Assembly (NCBI GenBank): GCA_035041965.1
Contig: JAPYMA010000093.1
Location: 186,001 to 250,000, forward strand
Reading direction: 5' to 3'
Length of the DNA stretch: 64,000 bases
From: Anisakis pegreffii
Lineage: Eukaryota; Nematoda; Chromadorea; Rhabditida; Anisakidae
Shown here: positions 51,001 through 64,000 of the stretch, piece after piece
How positions within the stretch are numbered: position 1 is the first letter of the stretch
How the letters are laid out: the number at the start of each line of letters is the position of its first letter
The notes under the pieces: generated by a model
Database searches by the model: none
What the model saw: the letters and a program-made list of their open reading frames with translations, nothing else
Told to the model about the DNA's origin: nothing
Program-made: the position numbers and the translations under genes

Positions 51001-54000
51001 CAAATAAAATCGGTCGATATGATACCTGAATTTTATCAGAAGCGCCGGTGATATTGTCAACTATTGATGTGAATGTTGACGCATTTAACCGCAGTCCGAT
51101 GCTAGTCTCATCTGCATTCTTCCGCCTCCTCGGATCTTCATCACAATTGTGATAATTGTTCTTGAAACCTTGAATTAAACGAAGACTAACTACCGCTCGA
51201 GTCCACTATCAATGAGATGAAGCAACAAAATGGTATGGATTGAAAAATTGGGTTGTTCATTCCGTGAACGCTTTCAGCTCTCTTCGTTCACGTAACCAGA
51301 AAATGACCGTAGGTAACACAGGAAGGATAAGTGACTGGGATAGATAGATGCAATCAGGATTTGATAAAAATAGAAAACAATCGACAAACTTGTGTGAATC
51401 GCACGTATACTTTCGAATGTGAAGGCAATCGCTATAAACAACGAGAACATCTCCTCGGCAGATCTGAAATTTCATGAAGTATGAATCAGGAGGCATGAAA
51501 ATATGTGTTTCTCAATTTTGCTAACTCAACAATGTTTGATTTATCCAATTTTGATATTGCTTAAGCAACATTGTGAAACTGTGATTTGATCAATTACAGA
51601 GATCAATTCTACTCTCTTTAAATCAGTCATACAACTACACAGAATGAATCACCTCGGATGTATTCAAATGCATACTGAATCTTTAGCATGGAATCGAGCA
51701 GAATGAATGAAATGTATTAAACAGTATCAGAATAGGCTATTTGCAGCTAAACTCGAGAGGAAATAAAGTTGAAAAAGCTCTCACCGAGTGGCGAGTTTCA
51801 TTAGACTGCACATTTCGGTTGACGCATAAACGATAAGGAAAAATTGACACCATAAGCCAACACAAGCATACATAGCAAAGAAATCGTAACCCAATTCTTG
51901 TGATATTTTATAAATTACTGAAATTTTATGACAAAATGATTAGCTTCCAACAAGTACTATCGCATCATTGAAATTGCTCTAACTCAAGACGGTTTTGAGT
52001 ATCATATGGAAAACATCATTCGTTTGAGTGTTGAAAATGAGATTCTTTTGAAAACTTCACTGATTGTGAGGAAAATAAACATTTGTTACTGGTCGCTAAC
52101 CTTTTATATAAATAGCCAACGGTACGGTAGTGAGCAATATAATGACCGGCTGTCCGCCGAATATTGCAAAGAAAATGCCGCCAATCGCTTGAGCAAAAAT
52201 AACTTTGCGAACGTCTAAAATTTGGGCTTTTATTAGATTATTGGCTTTTGAAAAGATTTCTAATGTGGTAAAAAAGGATTATACGGTTTAGAAGTGGTTT
52301 TCAATGATTACTTTTCATCCACATTTATATGAAGTTTAGCCAATGTATGAAGTTCAGCTAATGCTTGGCTGAGAAACAGAGCGGTTCCGAGATCAGCACA
52401 AAAATCAATCAGATCATATGGTTGATGCAGCTGATCCAATTCAATTCATAGTTCAAATTAATGAAAAAGTTTCGGATTGGATTCAGAAGTGATAATTAAT
52501 GAATGCAAACTTACTGATACCACCGTTAGTGTTGTCGTCATTGAGAACGCCGAATGCGATCGCCGGTAGAAGGCAAGCAAAATAGAGGAAAACTATCGAA
52601 CTAAATAATTTCTGAATTGTTTTTGGACCGCGAATCCCTGCAATTTTCTTTTCTGTGTGAACGATTCAACGAAAAAGTAGTATTAATTGATCGCAACGAG
52701 AGAGAATTAACGGGAAAAAGTCGCTGAACTGACCGTCCAAATAATCCGACGCATAGAATTGTATCCTTCGGCAGAAATCCTCTTTGAGTCCACGGAATGG
52801 ATACCACCTTCCCGGTCCAAACTGAACAATCATGAAGTTTGCGATTAGACCAAATCAACAATTTGATTGGTAGTAAATTTGATTAATTACAAATCGGCTT
52901 GTTGCATAAACTATGAACAATCCAACATAACACTGTGACTGTATTGGTTTCAGGAATAAATTTAATGAACAGCTCAAAAACAACTCAAATACCAGTTGCT
53001 CTTTGGCTTGACTCAGATGAATCGAGGTCTTCCGTTCACGCCATTGATTCTGATCAACGGCCAACTCTTTAGCAGCTTGCAATAACGTTGATCTGAAACG
53101 ATTTTGAGGCCTTACGAACGATCATTATTAGATCCATGTGTAAAATCTGATCCAGAAAGAGTTTTCGAAAATTTTCGCTGAATGCATATGATAAGAGGTA
53201 CTGCTGTATCACTGGAGGATACTGTAGCAAGCGAACTATCGCAGCATATCGCCTGATCGATACTGTATCGTTGAAATTGCAAAAAGTACCTGAACTGATC
53301 GACAGTTTGGGCCATCACAAGTCGTTGCCTTATGTCCATATCGGCGAATAGTGTGGCAAACGTTCTTGTCGTCTCGAGGGCTGTTTTTGTTCCCTTCTGA
53401 AAGACACTTCCTTGGCTGTCAATTCAGCTGATCATATGAGATCAATGATAACACATGAATAATCATAATAGGTTTAACAAATCCATCTGTAATGCGACTA
53501 TGAGAAATCATCGAAGTATTCAGTAAAAATTACCGCTCGTGAGGGTGCGATTACAATGATAATGAAGCGAAGATCCTGCATTGTTCGACCCAAATTTGTC
53601 GGATGGCTTAATCGCGCTATTGCTACATGTCGATGCTGTACGGTGCTCAGCATACATCTGAACTTTCCGATGCATTAATTAATGAGCAAAACAGAATCGG
53701 ATTCAATGAATTTCATCAATAAATGAATTGTACGCAATGTAGTGGAATCACTGATGTGAATCAGCTTAAATTTGAAGGTTCATATCACGCTATCACGTTA
53801 AAATGCAGCGAAAATTAGTTCGTGTGAAATGGATAAATAAAACGTTGTGCTTATTCATCTTTCATTGTGCTGCTTTGATTAGAGGCAAAAATTGATCTCT
53901 AGATCAAATGCTCTATTGAAATTGAGTGGTAGTTTTTTGGTGACCACAGAAATAAAGAATGAAAGTTTCTTACAAGGCACAAATCCATGTTTGGTCATAG

Positions 54001-54793
54001 TCGAACGATCCTCCGATGGTTCCGGTTGTACATATACTTTGCACGGTTCTACTCAATATGTGAACTGAAATTTAAGACATTTACTGCTTGTTTTTAGGGT
54101 GGAGAATGAAATACACACTCAGAACATATCTCCGTAGAACCAGAAACATTCGCGACAAAAAAAACTGAAAATTCGATATTTCCATTATTGCGCTCAGATT
54201 AAAACACCTACACTGGTTTCCAGCGTCCTGAGTGAACAACACCGATCGTACTTGCTCACTGGTAAACTCAGGCTCTTGGATATCCATTTCGTGAATTATT
54301 CTGAAACCGTTATTTTAGAAAATATCGAAATATGAACAAATATATGGCATTAAGTCGAAAATGCTGTATATTAGGTGAAATCCATAAAAAACATGTTATT
54401 TCGTGCTGTGAAGCACTCATTTCATACATATTTCAAACTGTTCGCATCACGCGAGATTGCGTTTTCAGTTCCTTTCAAATTGTCGACTCATTTAGAAAAC
54501 ATTATGGCAATCATATGCGTGACTAAACACTTGAACTTGCTAAGGTCATATCATGATGTTCAAAGACCAGCACTGAAGCAGGCAGGTAGCTGTGCTCAAT
54601 TTGAGTTTTCTTACTTTGCGAAGATTTCTTCAAGAGACGTTTCCTGAAGGTCGAGCAATAGAACAGATTTGTTGAGTAGATGATCGATATCCATCGTGGC
54701 ACGAATCTCCGAGCCGAAATCCTTCATAGGGATCTTTTCGTGTTTCGCATACATTAACGTCACATTTTCGAATTCGTCTGAAAGCAACAACAT
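48066..54793 (-). CDS. SLC4A11: SLC4A11-like bicarbonate-transporter-family protein
   Basis: Nineteen exons in coding order: 54615-54793 (or up to 54777 if spliced), 54212-54300, 53974-54064, 53534-53657, 53290-53396, 52993-53092, 52734-52821, 52515-52637, 52101-52214, 51785-51917, 51390-51463, 51026-51168, 50751-50848, 50350-50462, 49971-50139, 49572-49745, 48910-49108, 48418-48587 and 48066-48129. All phases agree (783 aa). The N-terminal 260 residues form the cytoplasmic band-3-like domain ([20 protein letters not shown]). The membrane domain follows with family signatures [43 protein letters not shown] and [17 protein letters not shown]. An extracellular loop has NAS and NIT glycosylation sites. 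It ends [10 protein letters not shown], as in SLC4A11. Relatives move H+/OH-, NH3-coupled H+ or borate; the substrate here is unknown. Further 5' exons may lie upstream. Confidence 0.93.
49250..49552 (+). repeat. Direct duplication inside an SLC4A11-like intron
   Basis: Bases about 49250-49375 and 49431-49552 share CTGATGACAGAT, ATGAAAACAATCTCAG, GATAAATCATATTAAG and AATTTAATAGAATG in the same order, with about 80-90% similarity. Both are in the intron between the exons at 49572-49745 and 48910-49108. Confidence 0.8.
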
Positions 54794-57700
54794 TTAAAAA
54801 AAACCATTCGAATCGTGTTCACTCACTGAACATTTTCCTCAATCACTCATTTTGTTTCGTTCCATTTGCACTCATAAATTATTGAAAATCCTCCACATTT
54901 GCGTTTATTTTAGCTCGTGTTCGAATTGATTTTCATCAGAGCAAATTGAGCAACCGAATCCATACTGTGTTCGTACTCTTTTTTTGGTGTAATCCAATGG
55001 CACCACTCTTATGAATGACTGATTCAATCACATCGTTTTCTAACGAAGATAGCAACGAAGATGTGAGTAATGATGCCATCTGATGCATTTAATCGTCTGA
55101 TCATCACCCCAGCATACATTCAAAATAGCATGTGAATTGATGGCAATCTTAAACAAAAACAATTTTGATTCTGATTTTCGCGTTATCCTCAAAAGCTGTT
55201 CATGATTGCAGGACATCTGATGCACAGACTACTCCAAGATGCTCGATTCCGAAATCAATCTTGCACCAAAGGTCACACTCGAACCACTTCAGGAGGTCTT
55301 TCTGATCTCTAGATGGTAATTATTTCAATGAGAGATTGTTGCAGATCGGTACCTTGCTCTCTGTGACACATTTCATGCTATTTGATAGGTAAACTTTACG
55401 TCCAGCGATGAAAAAAATTCTGATGTCATGTCACGCAAGAAAATCAGTCGTCCGTACAGATGAATGATTACGCTGTACCTTTTGATGACTGATTGCTTAC
55501 GTGATAACGTCACACAATTTTGCCTTTTTTGATAACTTATTGCTAGTTTAATGACGTCTTGTTCAGTCACCGTTCAACATCTGTTCGTCAGATTATGCAA
55601 CGACTCGTGAAGATAACTTCAATGACGATGAAATGATTTATTGCCTGAGCATTTTGTATGACATCAGGTTTCAGATGATACATATGAACATAATTAAGTT
55701 ATGTATCATGCACATCACCTAGCCGATATCACAAATGTTACTTGGAGACAAATTGAATTACCAGTTCAATATTTAATCGGATTTGAATTGTTATTAAATA
55801 AATGTCCATTTATTTAATCTTATCAAGTACTGGCTGATGATTTTTTGCAATCCATAAATTTCTTAATTGAATTTCTCCATTAGTTCGACCCTTGTATGGT
55901 ATACTTTAAACTGTTTGAGTGCATGAAACGCTATCATACCCATCTGCTTGAAATGATCATGAAGAGAGCAGATCTAAGCAGATTTTAAAAAAAGTTATGT
56001 TTAGATGGAACAGAACTTAGTAAAAGCAAATGTCATGACTTGAAATGAGCATGACAAGAGTCCTCAGAGAATTCATAAGGAATCTTAAGAGTCAGAGTAA
56101 GCTGGGCAGAACATTTCCATTGCTCGTTCAAGATCAATATTTCACTTGTGAAAGCAGTTCAGAAAATCTCATTTTAATGTTAGATACGAACAATTTTGAT
56201 GCTTCTAATAATAAAATTCGAGACGAGAAGTTAATTCATTCTAAATGTGGCTATTCGAATCCCAGTTACTATTCATGTCATTTGGTTGATCCCACGAAAA
56301 CACTGATGCTTTCATTTACTGGTGAATTGACACTGCCACCCTCGCATGCTCTCTTGATCAAATTGCCGTTCGTCGTGAGTGTCGCACTCACGCGGTGTTT
56401 ACTCCTAGGACTATCAGAGTTATTTCGGAATTTTATTTGGCATTCGAAAAGTTTCCTCGAAGATGCGCAAAAGAAGATAGTGAAATCGCTTAGCCTTTCA
56501 AATTTCAATTGATGGTAAACAATTCTAACACGCCACCGAAACTCACGACAATGCACTGCATATCAATCATCCATCCGGCTCATTTTGAGAAACGAATGCG
56601 CACTCAAGTTAAAATGCATCTTTTCTCCACTTAAAAGTTCACGCTACTCGAATGGCAATCAACGACAGACAATGTTTCTCTGTCGGAAATGCACCCACTC
56701 ATTTTACTCGAAAATAATTTTCGAACTGATTGTGATATGGAACGAAACGAGTTATTGGTTACTCATTCGTGTACCTTAAAATAACGCCCTTCAACGAAGC
56801 AGCAGATAAACTGATCGTGCAATCACGCTTCATCAGATGGAAGTGGATAGAGAGGAGATAAAGATAAAGCAGTTCTCGAATGAAGATTTGCATTTAACGA
56901 ACCACTACATCCGAACAATCATTTCAGCCAAAAACTACTTCAGTGAGAGCATTCTTCAAGAAATTTTTTTGCCACAATCTCCTTCAATCCCGTCTTATAC
57001 TTAGAAGCGTTTAAAATTTCATCGGTACCATACCCATTGTTGAATCTTCAGTCATTCAATAGTAATGGCTCGTGTATAAGTAACATTTTGAATATTCAAC
57101 TCTCACACTAACCTCCCTCATAAATGCACTTTCCTAAATAAAGTATGCGCATTTAATGAAAAATTTATTGACACGCAGACAACGAGGAGTCTTTTTTAAA
57201 AATGCCATCCGATTACTGAAGCTTGAGATTCTAATAATACATGCGAACTGCTGGAATATTCAAGCAAATTTCGTTCTTCGAATGACAGCATTTATATAGC
57301 GTTTGGTTTTTTTTTGAACATTTGTATAGAGGTTTCTTTTTTGCCGTAGAAATGGCATGACATATAACTCACGGGTAGGTTTGCAATCTATTTTACTATG
57401 TTTTTTGGTCTATTCCCTTATTTACTGTCGTAATGATGCATGATATTTTGAGGATCGACAAGGTCAACAGACCGTGAAATGTTTCGAAAATTAATTCAGA
57501 CGAGCTGAATACACTAGCAGTCAAGCGATTGATTCATCATGCGAGCTTCAAACCTATTCAGGGAATACTGCGTGTGATTCACGTGAAAAAGAATGATCGC
57601 CAGCGAGATATTTTTTGGTAGTTTATTGAAGAATTCCTTAAAATTTCAACAGTTCAATTGCATTTATGCCATTGCCACATTCATTTATTATCTTCTCGAA

Positions 57701-60700
57701 TGGAGCAGAAATTGAACGCCAGTTTTGTGGCAATTCTGTGGAAAGGCTTTTTTTATACTGTAATCGACCAATCCTTATTTGGCTGCTCCTTCGCTTGCTC
57801 TTCAAAAACCAATAGTCCCTAATTGGACGAGTGAATAGACTCTAATTGTAGGCCTGCCGCAAGCAGAGTCAAGTCTGCCAGTGTTGGATTTATTGCTCTC
57901 TCCCCAAAAAATCCTCACATGTTCTCAGTGGATCAATAAATTTCACATCGAGATCGCATTCTTGGTCAACATCTTGAAACGTTCACCCCCTTCAGTTCAC
58001 AGGTGCAAGTTCGAAATTATCCGTCGAAATCCTCCCTCACTCATCATCCCACAAATCTGCTTAAGCTAATTTGCATTGTTGAGAATACTAAAGCACACAA
58101 TAACACAAAGCTATCTCAATTTGACTGAATTGTTGCAAAAAAAAGGCAACCAGACTGAAGTAAATGGATGAATAGTTAAGCATTTAAATGAATGAATGCG
58201 ATGGTTTGTGTTCACAATGGCAGCAATAATTCATGGTGTTCACTTTTATTGGACACATGATGGATGGAACTTCGATGCTTCAATAGTCTAGCTTCTTTTT
58301 TTGGCAATTCAGAATAGAGAATACGATAAAATGTTTTGCGATTTCTGCATTTAGGCACAGAAGTGAATAAAACATATGAAGTGCTCTTATATTTTCTAAC
58401 TTTACTGCACCATAGTCAACCACTGGCTTAAACTGATTGCTGTCTCATTCTAGGGTGAAATGTTGCCATGTTTGCCTGAATTTGCCTCTGCCTTCTCAGC
58501 CGTCTACCAAGCAAGAACATCAACGCAAAAAATGTCATCTTCGACAATCCAAAAGATTTGCTAAAAGACTAGTGACTGGAAACCGTTGATTTGATTGGAT
58601 TTATTGGATCTGACAGCGTGACTAATGATGCATTCTGAATTTCCAGTGTCATACGAGCATAGTCCTCACATCTATGAAGAAATGGAGCAGGCGATTCCCT
58701 ATGAATTGCCTGTTCGTCATTAAAATTGCCATTAATAGTTCATCGAGCAAAACTGAATAAACGGTTTATCAGAGTTTGCTAAGAGATCATATGGAAATAT
58801 CAGATTTCCTAGAATTGGTCATCTAAGTAAACGTTCTTGAGGGATATTTAGCATTTACGTTGATGGTACCACATATTTAGAGATGTTTACGCTAGATTGA
58901 GCAATTGAGTAAATATCAGCAAAATATCTAATGAGATGCATGCGAACGCATAGCTTCATTTCATTATCATTTATGTGCTAATATAGCATACTTCATAAGA
59001 ATGTGAACGACAAACGAAAATGTTTAGAAATGATGATACAATCGGCAAATGATGATACAATCGGGTTGATAATTTAATTAAGAGTAGAAACACAACCGTA
59101 CGAACGTTTTTAGAATAGCAGAATTTGAGCTGTGTATTGTAGCGCTGAGAGATGCTTCTCATGATTGCTGATGCTACATTCGAGTTAATTGCTCCATTTT
59201 AAAACGTTAATTACTTTCTTAATCACAAATTCATGTTTTCAGAGCTGAACATGCACGGAATTGATAACTTGCTCGTTTCAAAAAAACGTTTTGATACGCT
59301 CGATTGATCAAAATCATTGAAATTTGTAGCCAAAAAAGCACATCTTTTCGATAGTTGACAATTTTTAGGAATGTTTCTTGATCATTTCAATTTTTCCTCA
59401 GCTGTCGAGCCAAAATCGATTCGATGACAAAACAAACGAAAAAGTCTTTCTCCATAGCGAGGATTGCATGCGAAGCTACTTTCAAACAAGCATTTCATGA
59501 TAGATAATTAAGTCAATTGAGTTGTCTATCCCCTTGAACTGGCTTCAATTTGTGAAATCTCACTCAAGTGTTCATCAGACCAATAGAACAGAGGCACTCT
59601 AGTCTCGTAAAACAACCAATTCGTAGCATTTTCTTTTAAAACCCGCAAATAAAAATTGACTTGCAAGTGATCGAAAACACCTCACTCAGTTTCGAATGCA
59701 CATTGCAAAAATGGAACAACTTCAGCATAATTAGTCCCTGAAAACTGTTCAGTGATTTGCTTTCGGAATCAATCATTCATTCATATGGTTGTCTTGCAAA
59801 GAAATATGTTCCACATGACAACGAACGAGCATTCCATTCTGAAAGCCATTCAATCATGCGTACATATCCAGGTATCCCCACAGGATGATGCCATGATGCC
59901 ATCAGTTCATTTGCCTATCCATGCACTCACTTAATTCCCTATCGAAAACTGTGCTCAGTACAAACATATGTATCCATCATCAGCTTATGATTACAAATGA
60001 GACGCATGCATCTGCTCGTTATCTCTGAAATTACTGCTTCAGAGAGTTAATCTCATCATCGCAATCGCAGTCCTTCAAATAGTTTTTGAAGATTCCAGTG
60101 GAATGTTTGCTAATGAAAATGATTTTACCAGTGTTTTCGTTGAGTGTTAATGCTGACCGAAACCGAAAGTCTTATGGAAATTATCAAGTCGGACAGATCT
60201 GACAAACAATTGATCCTGTTTATGATGTGAGCAAAACCTTTGAGTATGCTAGCATTTTAGTCATCGAACAAGATGACCACAAACAAAATCATCACCACAT
60301 CCTCCCTCTGTTGACTCTTCTCAAAGTGTATAAGTGAAATGTGATCTCTGTTCTATTTGGTGTGGGAGTATGTGAAAACATCCAAACAAATTAGCTCGCT
60401 TACATACTCCAGCGAACATATTTAGCATCGAGACCAGAAATTTGATGATAACTGGGAACAAGTGTCCTCAATCAGCTCACATAGAATGAATTTTGGTCAA
60501 TTTCATCAACATTGCGAACAGCGAATGAGGCGGAAGTTCTCGATTTCACACAATAGCCATTGATCACAGCGAAATCCCATCAACGAATTCAACTCGCACA
60601 CCATCAATAACATTTTGCTCGATTGGCGAGCAAACTACCGAATAATGATTCTTACGATAGAATCATGCGAAGCTCTTAGATGTTTAGATGCCGAGCAAAA

Positions 60701-63700
60701 ACCGAGATTTACTGCTACTCGCAGTAATTTTAGACGCTCATAACAACAACTATCCATCAAAGTCAATCCTCATAGCTTATCCAGTGATATAATGAAGTAA
60801 ACGATTGTTTATGGCTAAAGTTAGAGCATTTCAACTAGAAAGAATCAAATCCATTTAAAGTTAAGTTAAACATTGTTGAAACTGAATATCCTAACCAACA
60901 GAACTAGTGCATCAATAAATTTGTGCTGAATATATGAGCATTTTCAATTAATCATTCAGAATACTTCATCAACGTTCAATAGGAATGAATAGCTGTCATA
61001 TTAGACGCTGGCGAAAGCAGAAGAAATTTCCGTTACTAAGAGCTCATCATCACGAGTGAGCGCTATTGACATGTTAGTTCAGCTGCTCTCCTGTTGACAA
61101 CTTCAAAAGAGAGTGTGAAAGAAATCCCTCGGTGATTTCAAGTTTTACTCCACACAGTTTGGTCACTAATTGTGACTTACTCCCTCACATCAACAAGGGA
61201 AAAAACATGATTTGATTGAAAACAACCGAATACAGCAATTGAACTTCCATCTATGCACCACACTATGCATTCAGTGATTTCAACGTTTAGACATTTGTCA
61301 AATTTCGTTACTACAATTCATATTCGATCCAGTGCTAAAAACAATTTTAGCAAAAACTCAAAGCATATGATCCCCACATAATCTCTGCTTTCTTCATCAA
61401 TCCAGTCAGCTATTTTGAGGAAATTTATTAATCTGAATGAAGGCACTTCGTTAAGTTATTATCAAACTTAATAACCTCTTTGAGGCTGTACACATCTCAT
61501 TGCAGATTGCATAGCTACAGGCATCGTTCTCTGATGCGTCACATTCATATTATATGAAAAATTTCTTACGGAATTTTGACAAAATATCACAAACAGTGGA
61601 TATTTGAATCGACCCTATTCTTGGCCTACTCGTATCCTCCTACTCATAGCCTCAAAAGATGTGGTTTTTCAATTAATTCGACAAAGCCAGTTACTTATTC
61701 ATCTGATTATATTAGATCGATATCCGAGCGGACATACCAGATAAGCTGGCCAAATGACAGATCTCCAAAATCCTCCATAAAAACTACTCAAGTCAATCAG
61801 GCCATATCTTTCTGGCATCCCTTGGGTGGTACCAAGTGAGAGGAGATGTTTCTCATCCCTTTCACCAGAAACACCAACCGGAACTTTCATCCAATGTTCT
61901 CAATTCAAAACATGCGATATGTTTTCGTGGCCAAGCATGCTTTCTTCAGAAAAAGGCCAAAATAGTTTTGATCAACACATTCTATCATTAACAAACCTAT
62001 CCCAAACTTGAATTTGCCAATAAGCAAATTTGAAAACGCTTTCATGATTGACACACACACATACGTTTTTGTCATTGCTATTATGCTTGGTTATTATCAT
62101 TTTAATGACATACTCCTTTCGCAAAACATGCCTCACTACATTGCAATTAGCCTCATAATCAATATTCTTGTTATTGACTTGAATATTGTCCTAACTGTTA
62201 GCCTCACGCAATTATGTTCACTATCATCCAGAATGCTATATCAGTAAAACAATCACCACTGTTATTACTATCACCCAGATAGAATTTCACTACAAACTAA
62301 CCAGTGTCTTCATAATCAGTATCAAAACAATATTGAATATCAGTGTGTATTGGATTTCAACCTTGCTAATCATCAATAACAGAATCACACAAACTGAAAG
62401 ACATAATATCCAATCGATCTCTTTTTTTCCAAATGATAGCCTCCTCATCCGCTATAATCGTGAAAATGAAGGGAACCTTTGATACTGAGACTGTCTGTGA
62501 CAGCTTAGAGTGACTACTCATTATGTCGACTGCTCTGTAATTGATTGCGATGCGCAAGTGTGGAAATCCGGAAACAAGTAATGAAAACGATCTGTTCAGC
62601 TAATAGATTGCTGGCTGTCATATCACCACTTCCTTTCCTAACTCATGACATGAGTTCTTCCCGGAACTGTCATTAGATTGCATCTGCTGTCACTTAACAT
62701 AATTTTAGTTGCACTCCTTTTTTGCCTCAGTATCGGAAAAGCGCTGTCATTCTCATAGACTTCTCAGCTACGAATGAACACTGCATGAAAATGAGTATCT
62801 GGTGGATAAATTCGAAATGTGAGCATCATTTCAACGAAACCCTCAAATTACTGTTCTGTTTACATGCGCAGTGTTGAATTGATCAATCGCACTCGTCAGC
62901 GCAGCTGACTGCTGCTCACACATTTATTTGCTGGCTGGCTTCCGTTCACAACGATAATATCAAATTGAGAGTTTTGAGCGTTCGTTGGTGTTTTAAAGCC
63001 ATCGAAATGCTTTTCGCATACTGCTTCAATGTGTTCTAGGTACTCAGATGCACTCACAAGTCCAAACGACTCATAGATAGAGGATAAAATAGCATCAACA
63101 AACGAACACATCCTATGGATTATACGACAAAAAGCGTTAAGCTAGCTCACTGCATTTTTGGCCACAGCACATCATACAGATGGATGGCACAACGTGAAAT
63201 TCAATTCATTCAAGCATTCTTCTGAATTTTAGTCGATTCGTTTCATCTATTTGCATTTCGCCTGGACTCATCACTTCACAGCTAACTTCATTGCAACTTG
63301 CTTGAACACAGACGATTTTTGATGAAACAAATCGGTGCATTCAGTCAAATTGGTCGCATTCATTTTGTTTTACAGGAGACTTTGCTGAAAAAAGGCCTTG
63401 TTCACCACATAGGTTATATGATTTTCACGTGTGAATGATCAAAAAAGCTCACTGAACGCATGTTCACATGTCTTATTCTAAGAAAATTTTCAATCAAAAT
63501 GATGATACTATGAAAAATCATTCACAAAACACTCAGAATCCGTATAAGAGACAGTTGGTTATCCTTCCGAATTGCACTGACTTATAAACGAATATATCAC
63601 AACTGAAGACTGCGCTCAAGTTTTGCTACAATTAAGGTAGTTTGCTACAATTGAAACTGTTATAATGAGACTCCATCAGACTGTTTGAGTTCGAACTCCA

Positions 63701-64000
63701 TTTGGAACTAAACTACGGAAAAGTCACATCCTATGGAACAGGGAATTAGTTCCTTTACTTATTGAAGAAAAAGATGATAGTTTTGTGTTACGTCACCGCA
63801 CATATAACCACCTTGCAATTGATCGAGACTCATTTGCACCGTGACAGATACACGAACGATTTATGAAAATTGAGGTATAAGACTCGGGAAATCTCTTGAG
63901 GACATGAAATCCTTGACATAATGAGACCTTTGGACAATCAAGGATTCATCAAAATCCTTTCAAATAAATGAGAATAGCGGCAGAACACGAAGCAGATTTG
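54794..64000. other. Long region with no recognised gene
   Basis: This 9.2 kb should hold the promoter and perhaps missing 5' exons of the SLC4A11-like gene. No exon chain was found. The longest ATG-started frame is 56045-56512 (+, 155 codons), with no recognisable domain. A minus-strand frame at 62896-63111 has unremarkable sequence. Long intron or intergenic sequence is most likely. Confidence 0.45.

Noticed and set aside
56045..56512. 155-codon ATG-started frame
   Set aside because: About the length expected once by chance in this much AT-rich DNA. No domain, no splice context, and a long frame exists on the other strand too.

Overview
This is animal nuclear DNA, almost certainly from a nematode. 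It is AT-rich, genes are split into many short exons, and most introns end in the nematode-type TTTCAG or TTTTAG acceptor. Seven multi-exon genes could be reconstructed by eye, with matching splice phases and whole-codon totals. The long spaces between them hold decayed repeats, microsatellites and non-coding sequence. A clade III (spirurid/filarial-like) worm would fit the base composition and gene spacing, but that is a guess. There are no bacterial operons, CRISPR arrays, insertion sequences or rRNA genes.

Layout: (1) 1-1783 (+): 3' part of a secreted-type protein whose domain order (a 'VEFR-x-T-x-x-x-DSGL...VVIHR' domain, then Cys-rich 'F-V-x-R-x-A-F-x-G-D-x-V-C-V' units) resembles secreted bacterial and fungal proteins. 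(2) 4869-8119 (+) and 17538-21317 (+): two tandem, diverged copies of a four-pass membrane protein of unknown function, with identical intron phases. (3) 25834-28389 (+): a type II membrane glycosyltransferase of the nucleotide-diphospho-sugar transferase family (Pfam Nucleotid_trans, GT77-like). (4) 29893-32370 (+): a complete nine-exon SARAF (TMEM66), the ER regulator of store-operated calcium entry. (5) 39556-45418 (+): an 11-exon FAM187-like Ig/TSP1-like single-pass membrane protein. (6) 48066-54793 (-): a 19-exon SLC4A11-like bicarbonate-transporter-family protein, convergent with the FAM187-like gene. The last 9 kb has no recognisable gene.

Best structural finds outside genes: a 236-bp element at 45619-45854 with inverted termini, internal 17-bp tandem repeats and an 8-bp target-site duplication; two long hairpins at 24563-24632 and 39257-39325; several local direct duplications, two of them inside introns; a tRNA-like sequence inside an intron of the FAM187-like gene; and a GC-rich island at 34620-34835 of uncertain origin.

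Functionally, most of the genes encode membrane or secretory-pathway proteins (ER calcium regulation, Golgi glycosylation, ion transport, cell-surface Ig protein). Nothing indicates co-regulation: spacing is kilobases and there is no operon-like arrangement.
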